DNA of 61,950 bases from a virus: positions 1 through 61,950 of the IMG/VR virus record IMGVR_UViG_3300034407_003836; one strand, written 5' to 3'. Positions 49,984 through 60,400 of the stretch are shown here, in pieces. How positions within the stretch are numbered: the stretch's first letter is position 1; every line of letters starts with the position of its first letter. Position numbers and translations under genes: made by a program. A model generated the notes under the pieces. It was not told the DNA's origin. It did not search any database and worked only from the letters and a program-made list of their open reading frames with translations.

Positions 49984-51464
49984 TGGCTATCAAATTATAT
50001 GACGCAACACAAGACAACACAATAACTAATGCTTTCAAGGCTGATTTATTAACCAGAGCTACAGGGTCCAATATGGGCGCTGCTGACATATTAGAAACAT
50101 TTGTTATACACGGGCAAACGTCAGCTAGTATCAACTCCCAAACTGCGGAAGAGGCTAGAGTATTATTACAATTTGATATTGCTAATATTTCTACAGATAG
50201 AGCAAATGGAGTAATTCCAGCTTCAGGAAGTGTCAACTTCATATTAAAAGTCAGAAATGCTAAGCACGCTGATACACTACCAGATAATTTGACACTTGAT
50301 ATCAAAATGGTTGCGAATAGCTGGGATGAAGGTCGTGGCGTGGACATGGATGGATATAAGGATATTGATGAGTGTAACTGGGTAAAGAGGACATCAGGTG
50401 CAACCTGGAATGGAACAGGTAGTGATTATTTCACAGCCCAGGCTACTAGCAACTTCTCAGGATCTGTGCTGTTCCCCAACGGCGATGAGGACATGGAAAT
50501 TGATGTTACTCCTGCTGTAGAAGATTGGATAGCAGGAACACGCAACAACTATGGATTTATAATCAAGAATACAGATTCTGCCATCAGCGGTAATGTTGGC
50601 AGCCTGTTCACTAAAAGATTTCATGCAAGAAGTACAGAGTTCTTTATGAAGAGACCAGTGATCGAAGCACAGTGGGACGACTCAACAAAAGACCAGAGAG
50701 CTAACTTTTTTCTTAGTAGCTCAGCCCTGTCGGCAGCAGATAATCTAAATACTTTGTTTTTATACAATAGATTCAGAGGTAATCTTACAAATATAAGTGG
50801 ACTTACAAATGATGCACTAAGTGTATCGTTTTATACTGCATCCTCAGGCGGAGCCCCGATAGGCTCACCAGTTATCGTAACAGATGCTACGGGTTCATCG
50901 GTAACAAAAATTGAGTGCGGTCGTGAGATTAATAACGGCGTCCGCTCAACAGGAATTTATACAGCGTCGTTTGCAATCACTAGTTCTGATGCAACATTGT
51001 TTGATGTGTGGTTCACTGGCTCTACCGAGTTCTTCACTGGCTCTTTTAAGCCGCAGTCATACACTCCAAATCTTGAAGACAGAACAGAGCCATACTTTAA
51101 TAAAATAACAAATCTGAAACCAACATATAACAGACTAGAAAAGCCAAGATTACGAGTTTTTGCGAGACCTAAAAGATGGCAACCAACGATTTACACTGTT
51201 GCATCTGTTGATGTTGAAAACACAATTGTAGAGGATGCTTATTATAAGATATTCCGTATAGAAGACAATATAGAAGTGGTTTCTTATGGCACTGGAACCA
51301 TGAAGTATAGCAGACTTTCTTACGATGTTAGTGGTAATTACTTTGACTTAGATATGAGTCCATTAGAGGCAGGATATTCATACGGAATACAACTTGCGTA
51401 CTATTTACAAGGACAGTACAAAGAACAAGCAGAAATATTCAAATTCAGAATTGAAGAGCCCTAA
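49983..51464 (+). CDS. Virion protein with DNRLRE-like beta domain
   Basis: 493 aa. TFVIHGQTSASINSQTAEEARVLLQFDIANI...TLDIKMVANSWDEGRGVDMDGYKDIDECNWVKR...GSVLFPNGDEDMEIDVTPAVEDWIAGTRNNYGFIIKN follows the DNRLRE-type jelly-roll plan (L-L-x-F-D, W-x-E-G, I-D-V-T). The second half is also beta-rich with a long adhesin-like pattern. Probably a baseplate or tail-fibre component. ATG overlaps the gp6 stop. Confidence 0.65.
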   Translation: MAIKLYDATQDNTITNAFKADLLTRATGSNMGAADILETFVIHGQTSASINSQTAEEARVLLQFDIANISTDRANGVIPASGSVNFILKVRNAKHADTLPDNLTLDIKMVANSWDEGRGVDMDGYKDIDECNWVKRTSGATWNGTGSDYFTAQATSNFSGSVLFPNGDEDMEIDVTPAVEDWIAGTRNNYGFIIKNTDSAISGNVGSLFTKRFHARSTEFFMKRPVIEAQWDDSTKDQRANFFLSSSALSAADNLNTLFLYNRFRGNLTNISGLTNDALSVSFYTASSGGAPIGSPVIVTDATGSSVTKIECGREINNGVRSTGIYTASFAITSSDATLFDVWFTGSTEFFTGSFKPQSYTPNLEDRTEPYFNKITNLKPTYNRLEKPRLRVFARPKRWQPTIYTVASVDVENTIVEDAYYKIFRIEDNIEVVSYGTGTMKYSRLSYDVSGNYFDLDMSPLEAGYSYGIQLAYYLQGQYKEQAEIFKFRIEEP

Positions 51465-51466
51465 AT

Positions 51467-54400
51467 ATGAGCATAAAAAAGTTATTTGATGCAAAAAAAG
51501 CAGGAACACTTGGTGGTGCCACTCGCTCAACCCTAAAAAAGCTTGGCGATAATGTAGAGTCACCAGAGCAAATTGAAGCAGCTTTATCGAAAGCTAGGGC
51601 TTTTTCACCAAAGATTGATTTTTCAGATCCAGCCAATTTCGTTAAATATGGCTCAGCCTATCGTTATTATTATGATACATTTGGATATATCAAAGACTAT
51701 TATCCTTACGACGGTAGTTCTAGGGAAAAGCTAGAATTTTATAATGGATTATCGCCGTTTGAACAGTATATTTTCAACAATGAATACCCTAAAACTACTG
51801 GGTATGTTACGATAGGAGCTATTTACGGCACAGATGGAGCATCTAAGCAAGGATACACTACGCCCACTACAGCGGAGTACATCCAGTTTAAGGGCGGACC
51901 ACACAGCGGAACCTTTTTTGCTACAGGATCAGGACTAAGTAACAATTTAGAGTTTGGCGGCATCAGTGGCTCAACAGTAGAATTCTTCTATAACAAGACT
52001 GAGTTCGATAGTACTATATCGTCCCCAACAGAGGTGATTCTAGATATTTGGAACGGTGTGTCAAGTGGCTCACATGACTACGGTCGCCTTACGATTGAAA
52101 CGGATTCAGGATCAGCAGATAGATTTTATGTTTCATACCAATCAGGATCAAGTGGTGTGTTTAAAGCATCGGTCCCCACCGCAGGTGGTTTAACACTAGG
52201 AAGTGGCTCTTGGGATCATTATGCTTTTGTGTTTTCCAATAGTGATGATTCTACTTCTATTGATCTTTATGAAAACGGCACATGTAAACAAAGTAATATC
52301 CTAACTGGCTCTTCCATCAACTTAGTAACAGGCAGTCTGATCGGAAGGCTCGGTGCATTAAGAACAGCCCCAGGTCCAATACAGGCAAGTGGCTATGGAA
52401 CCCAGGCAACTGCCACAGATGCCATTGATATGGCTGGGTATCAGGCTGCTGGTGATCCTGCTATCAAATTTAACATAACAATTCCTGTCGCCGCAGGTGG
52501 GTCTAACACTACCATTACGATAAAATTTGACATCTCCTCGGGCGGCTCTCCTGTAAGTGCAGGCGCAGACCATATTACCATTGGCACCGCAGGCTCAAAC
52601 GATGCAGCGAATGCGGCTCTTGTTATAAAAGCAATAAATGGTGATACGGACAGCAGAATCACTTATGGAAATGGTTCGGGCGACGGATCATCAGGAATAG
52701 GTGTACAGGGACTTACAGCATCAGCAGGAAGCTCAAGCACCAAGGTTACCCTAACAATTAGTAAGGGTGGCACGTCAGGAAATATTAACAGTGCTGTTGC
52801 ACACGGCGCAGGGACAGTTAACGTAGTTGATGTGGCTAACTTTACTGGCGGTGCGGTGATACCCGCAGGGGACGGTAAATTATCGGCTTCTTTGGACGAG
52901 TTCAGATTCTGGAAAGAGCCTAGAACAGCAGAAGAAATTGGTCGCAATTGGTATATGGGTGTTAATGGTGGTGCGAACACCACCATAAACAACTCTGGAC
53001 TAGGGATATATTATAAATTCAATGAGGGCATTACACAGGTTTCTACAACAGATAATGTTGTGCTCGATTATTCTAGTAGGTTATCAAATGGTGCCTGGAC
53101 TGGTTATTCTACATCAGGGACCAGGAATACAGGATCTGCTATAGTATCATCTAGTGCTGCGGGATTTGAGACAGCCGACCCAATTATTTATGATACACAT
53201 CCAACCTATATTTCATCCAGGGATGACCTATCGTCTTTAGGGCAGCAGTATGATTATACAAACAACTCCAGTTTGTATTACACGATGCCAGGGTGGATTA
53301 TTGAACAAGATGAAAGAAACGGCGAAGAACTAGCAAAACTAACACAGATTATGGGAAGCTACTTGGATACCCTGTATGCCCAAGTAGGCGGTGTACTAAC
53401 TGTAAAAGACGTTAGTTACCCCACAGGGAGTGTGCAAGAATCTCCAAACAATGATAGACTATTGTCATCATTAGGGTTTGAGGCTCCTGATTTATTTGAT
53501 TCTGTTGGTGAGATAGTAAGGTTCTTAGATAAGGATGATAAGAGACCATTAGAATCCTCCATACATCAAATTAAAAACATAATCTATAAAAACATTTATA
53601 ACAACTTATCTTATATCCTTAAATCAAAGGGTACTAGAAAATCGTTTGGTAATACCTTACGTTGTATGGGCATCGACGAAAAAATAGTAAAAATTAGCAC
53701 CTATGCTGATAATGTTGAGCAGACCATAACCAGCAGCTACAAAGCCATTCCAACAGAAAAGAAATTTGTTGACTTTAGTGGTCTTCGTAGGTATGATGAT
53801 CAAGCTGCCACAATATATCAGCATTATTACGCAGATGGATACGATGGGGGTTCAAGTGGGCTTATATCAGGCAACTTAGACCTTGGAGATAATGCATTTA
53901 CATTACAAGCAGATATCCTCTTCCCACTGAAGCCTTCCCCAGCAGAGGCTTCATATATTGAGCCAACCTCGCCTAGCTCCTCTTTGTTTGGTTTTCATAC
54001 ACCAAAAATTACAACAACTACGTCTACTGACACTGCTTGGGCTTCAAACACAATAGACTTTGGGTTGCAGGTGTATGCTGTCCACGCCACAACGGACTAC
54101 TCTGAAATAACAAGCCCCCAAGGTGCTTCTAGGGATGCATATTTTGTAGTAGAAGATAGGTTTGGAAATATTCTTCTTAAGACTGATACAGTTAGAGAAG
54201 TATATCAAAATACAAGGTGGGTTTTTGCACTCTCGGCTCGACCAAAAACCTATCCATTCTCTCAAGAAGTTGATGGTACGGATAATGATGACCAGTCATA
54301 TATTATAGAATTATACGGAACAAGTTTTGATCTGGAAGATAAAAGAGCATCTTTTGATTCTAGTAAAATAGTAAATTTTGTAACTGGGTCCTCTACGCTC

Positions 54401-57400
54401 GCCTCTGCGAAAAGAATATACGCTGGAGCGCACAGGACCGATTTTAGCGGCTCATTATTAACCAGGTCTGATATTAGACTTAACTCATGCCGCTTTTGGA
54501 ATACATTTCTTACATCATCCGTTGTTGATCAACAAGCTAAAGACGCTGATGCATATGGTCTTGTTCATCCGTATAGAAATGTAAAAACCTTTCAAACTAG
54601 TGGTTCCAGTGTTTTTATTCCAGCGATAGAATCGCTAGCACTTAATTGGGATTTTGAAACTGTTACAGGCAGCGATGCCAGCGGTCAATTCAGGGTAGAT
54701 GATTTTAGCTCAGGCTCTAATTCAACCGCATACGAAAATAATTATCAGGTTGAGTATGCTGGAACAGTGCAACGCCATCACTCTGCTCGTGGCGACTTCT
54801 TTAAGGCGAGCGATACTCCAGTAAGAAAAGAATATTTCCCCTCCCTAAGGTTACAAGCGCCAGAAGAATTATCTTCAGACGATATGATAACGGTGATTGT
54901 AGAGGGATCAGATGATAGTGTTTATGGTCGAGCACCCAGACCTATAAGGCATTTCTTTGCAGTTGAAAAAAGCATGTACGATGCAATATCAAACGATATG
55001 CTTGAGATGTTTGCATCAATAGATGAGTTCAACAATCTTATTGGTGAGCCTGTAAACAAGTACAGGGCAGAGTACAAAGACCTTAAGAAACTTAGAGAGA
55101 TATTCTTTCGCCGTGTTACTGGACAGCGAGTTGATTTAGACAAATACTTAGATTACTATAAGTGGTTCGACGGCGCTCTTACAAACCTTGTGGAACAGTT
55201 GTTCCCCGCTAGTGCGCCAGTGGCAGAAAACACCAGAAATGTTGTTGAGAGTCATGTTTTAGAAAGAAATAAGTATCAGCATAAGTACCCAACTCTTGAG
55301 GAGTACCCGTTTGAACCATCTGGTTCAATTAAGGGTGGGTATGAACAGCAGTATAGTTGGCGATTCAACCATCACCCAATAACAATGACGGGATCAGTTG
55401 CATCTGCGGCTGATGCGATCGATATGGATGGCTATCAGGCTGCCGCAGATCCTTCAAGTAGATTTACTATTCAAATACCTGTTGCAGCGGGTGGATCTAA
55501 TACTACCATAACTATCAAGTTTGATGTATCATCGGGCGGCTCACCATCTAGTTATGGCGCCAACGCTATCACTATTGCTACAGCAGGATCAGACGACGCA
55601 TCTAATGCCGCTTTGGTGGTCAAAGCTATCAATGGTACTGCTGACAGTAGAATTACATACGGTAATGCGGTGTCTGTAGGGGATGGATGTGCAGGTATTG
55701 GTGTTCTGGGTATTACCGCTGCGGAAGGCAGTAACAATAAAAAAGTAACTCTAACTATGACCGTTGCTGGTACAAATGGCAACATTACCAGTGCGATAGC
55801 ACATGGTGCTGGCACAGTAAACCTTGTTGATGTAAACGACTTTACAGGCGCTAGTGATGATATTATAAAAAATGATCAAGGCGAAAATTGTAGTTGGTGG
55901 GCTAATCGGGCAGAAAGAAATGCCAATCCTCTAAATTTGGGTCCAAATGCTGTTGTAGGTGCCGCAACAACACTAGATAGACAAAATATTTTTACATCTG
56001 TGCGCAAGAAAGAGCTTGACAATCAAAGAAATAAGTTCTATAAATTTGGTGGTGCAGTAGAAAAGTCTGTTGCTGGCGGACATAATCAATCCTTCAATAA
56101 GATAAAAGCTAACGTTTTATCGTTTGATCAGGTATCGGATCAGAGCACTTGTACAGATGAGGAAGTCCCAGCAGGTTCTCCTTTAGAAAAATCAAGGCAG
56201 AAGTTTAGAATCTCGATTGCTGGGCAAACCTATAAAGGCGACCGAATGGCTCCCTTTAGTTTATATAAAGCATTGGTGCCTAGCGAACACAATAAGCAGC
56301 TTACGAACACTGGCTTGTCTGGTAGTCACATGACGAATATCCATGAGGATTCATATTATGGAAGCGGTTTTGAGGTTCCAATGCAGGGTCCGTTCACAAG
56401 CCAACATGTCGGTGGTTTGCTAGCTAGAGCTAGAACAAGTCAAATTGAAGGCGCAGTCAATCTCCGCCGTGAAAATTATAGACTTACTATCGCAAGCGGA
56501 ACAGGCAGCTTGGCAAGGTTAGACACTGAAATTGGTGCCAACAGTTCAGGCAAGGGGCATTATTACAGAGGGATCACAGCCAAAAGACCTGTCAACATTG
56601 CTAATATTGCCCACCAGACGGCAAGCGACGGCGGCGGTCCAGGCGGTAGTGGTGGTACTATAGTGGGTAATTTCGATAAAAATTACCAAGTGCTCCAGAC
56701 TTCGGGTCGAAAAATAAATAACTTAGACTTTAGAGATGACCCTGATGCATATAACCCAAGTGCTTTCTTATCGCCATATGTCGGTGGTTTGGTCGAGACT
56801 CCTGTGCCATCAAGAAGAAATACAGAATACACACTCAAGGCAAGAACAACTAATAAAACTATATTTGTAAATAGGTTTTCATCGCCTGGCAGCGTAGAAA
56901 CAAATACACCTGCCTTCTTGGATTTCAACTCGCAGGAAATAGCACCGAATAATGCACTGCCTTTTAGAAACATGCTAATCAGATCAGTTAACGAAGGTCA
57001 CAATACGCTGTCGCAGGGCTGGGGTGGTCATATCAACACCACTCAAAGATCCTTCCTTGGTCTAGGATATACGATCCAAGACCTAAACACAGGTAGTTTT
57101 TCCACGGTAGTTACGTCAAGACACGATGTAAATAGAAATGCTAAACCTAAACCTTTCTTAACTCAATTCGATTTATCTGCATTCGGTCAGGGTCAGATTG
57201 AATCTATAGGCTCAGGTAGTATACATAATAATAACTTTATTACAACCCCTATTCCGCAAGCTGATAACATGTCTTGGTTTATGGCTTATTCGGGATCTGA
57301 TACGCAAACATACAATCATTTCTTCCATAGTGGTGGCTTGATGCCTGAATCTATAACTGTTCCATCCCCACCCAATTTAGAAGGTCAGTCTGGCATAAAT

Positions 57401-60400
57401 GAAGGTACACCGTTTAGTATTTCTGCTGTAGCAGAGCTTACAACAATTGGTATTGATGCCCGTGACGCTCTTGGCAGCTTTGACAAATTCACTTTATCTG
57501 GTGCTGCTTGGGTTGTGTATGATTACACTGGATCATCGTGGTTGTTTTCTACAGATCTTAGTGGTGCTAGCGGACCAACAGGTCATGAGAGCTTGTTATC
57601 GGCTGGGGCAATCAATAATATACACTATGTAGATATTTCTAGTGTGAGTAATGCAAAGGGTGTAATGACTGCTATGTCCTCTGCCATTTCTGCATCAGGT
57701 ATAGGACAGGTCGCCACCGATGGTACTGGAGATCTAAATCAAACAGCCTCCATCACAAACCTAACGATCCGCTCCCACAATAATCCAGGCGTAATGGAAA
57801 TTACTTCGTCAGCCCAAGCATTTAGTAACATATTTATCTTACCTGATGAACAGGGTGGTGCAACTTTCTTAAGCACAGAAAACGATCTTGATAAATACAC
57901 GGCAGCCGCTTCAGCGCAATCAGCTATGGGTGCGTCAACTGATGTCGAGGGTGTAACCGCAACAACAGGTTACCTCCGAAGCTTGCCGTTCGATGGTCTA
58001 TCGGATTACCGCACAAATGACGCCTCAGCAATATTTACAGCCTCAAACGGACAGGTTCAATATCGCTGGGGTGCTGGTAATAATTATAATTCTTGGCAAC
58101 AAGTAAGACAGTCTCAGTTGAGGTCACGAGAAAGTATAGTTAAATCAAATCAAATAAATGTTTTTGAAGTTGCTATGAGTAATGGGAATCAAGTAGAAAC
58201 ACAAGTAACTCTTGATGATCCATTCTTGTTTATTTCGGCAGAGCCAATAAAAACAATATTATCCGTGGTAGACGAAAACAGTCCTGAAGACGGTCAGTTG
58301 AAGTTCAGAGATATTACGGTGAAGCACTCGTATGGTAACCAGCGCCAAGGATTTATCAATGGTGATGCTAATGTGAAACACAAATACACTGGCAAGGGTG
58401 ACAAATTTCTTTATGATAGCTTACGAGATATAAGATCGATATCATATAGCAAGAACCTAGCTCCTGAGGAAACAGGTATTGGTAGAATTAAGAGCCACGA
58501 AATAACACAGCAAATTTATCCTCAAGCAAGGCACCAGTTCTTATCTGAGAGTATGTTGAGAAACAATTATTTGTACACCCGTTGGCAAAATGATGATGAT
58601 GCTATAAACAATAGGATAGAGAACGACCTACATGTTGTATCAGATCTTTTCCAAGGCGACCTTCCAAATCCTGATACGGATGACAAAGTGGCAGGTAGAA
58701 TAGAATTAATATATAAAACACACAATAGGCAAGTGGATCGCCTGGTAGTAGGGTATACTAATAGTCAAAACTACACATTAGAAGAGCATTACCAACACCC
58801 ATTTGATATAGTGGATGGTATTGTTGCCAAAAGAACTGGCAGCGGAGGAGCATCAACTGACGGCACAGCGTCTATCTGGCCTTTGGACTCTTTCTTGTTC
58901 AGCGATTCAGTATATTCAGGATCTATACCAGTATTATCAGGTGTTACGGTTGGTTCAATATCAGCTAGCGCCCAATACGGAATCCATGATGCAGTACGAT
59001 GGGACTTGAATTTCTTTACTAACCTTGGTGCGGGCGAACTAATGTGGTTCAGGGCAGGTGCAGCCGCCCGAACAGGTAGTCAGGGTTATGCACCGCAAGG
59101 GTGGTATACAAGAAGAAATTGCCAGTATATAAACCAAATGGTTCACCTAGATTTTGACAGCTTGTCCTCAGGGGTTAACTATACGCAATCTGTGTTTGGA
59201 CCTTCGATGGGCGGAGCATTGTTTATGCCGCCTTGGACAGCAGGACGTGACCGTCGAGCAGTTGATGGCAATAACAAAGGTGAACTCATAGGATCTAGGG
59301 GACCTTTCTATAATACCTACGAAGACTTTGCTGATGGCGTAAAATTAGTTGGTCGTGGTATGGGCATAATACCAGAGTTTAGAATTAGCGAACATATAGA
59401 TCATTATGAAGGTACAAATAATGGTGATTATTTCGCTGCTAACACAGCATCATATTCTATAACAGGTTCAGCTATCACTAACCTGAATAATTCAGCAGAT
59501 GATGGATTCATGAAGAGATTCCAAAATACTGACTTTATAAAATACCTATCTCAGTTTATGGTAGAAGATCAGGATATGAATGGATTGCCAACAGATCTTA
59601 AACTAGAAGCACAGGCAGTGCAGAGGCTCTTACCTTATGATGGGTTTTATCCTGTTATAAGAACTTTGCAGATAGCTACTCTGTTTTCACAGTCTTACTC
59701 GCCAGGCTTATTCCCAGTTGCAGGCGGTCTCGGTGCCGCAGATCAAACTGAGATATCAGCTTCGGGCTGGCAGAATATATTGGATTATTTTTATGCCCCA
59801 GGTATCATGTATAACTCTATCAAGTCTGGTCTCGCAGTTGACCACCCTGTATTTACAGTCAAAGAAGACAGGATTCCAAGAGAAAAGGGAACCATAGGTG
59901 AAGTATTATCAGGTTCTACGGATGCTCAGACATTTGCAGAAATAGTAAGTGATACTAAGCGAGCAGCAGGACTTAGGCAGTCCGATCACACAATCGGACC
60001 ATTGACGTCTGGCGGCGGCTCCCGTCGAGAAATAACTAAATTTTATAAAGATATTATTCTGCCTAGACGTCTTGGCACAGCCGAAGAGGTACAGCCAACA
60101 GGTAGCGAAGAATTTTTAGCCCATCAGATATATTTCCCAGACCGTATACCTTTTGAAACTATTATTAATCCTACAGATTATTTGTTGCAAAATAAGTTTA
60201 ACAGCAACCAAACATATGATTGGTTTAGAAATGACACCACATCTTCTTTCAGCTACTTTGCAAACAATAAATATGTTAAAGGTGCAGGCAACTTCTTCGG
60301 AGCAATCCCAGACGTATTCTTGGAAAACAGTAGGCTTACATCAATTGCAACCGACCCTAACTTAGTTGACCCACAAGCTATTTCAGTACAGAGTGGTACC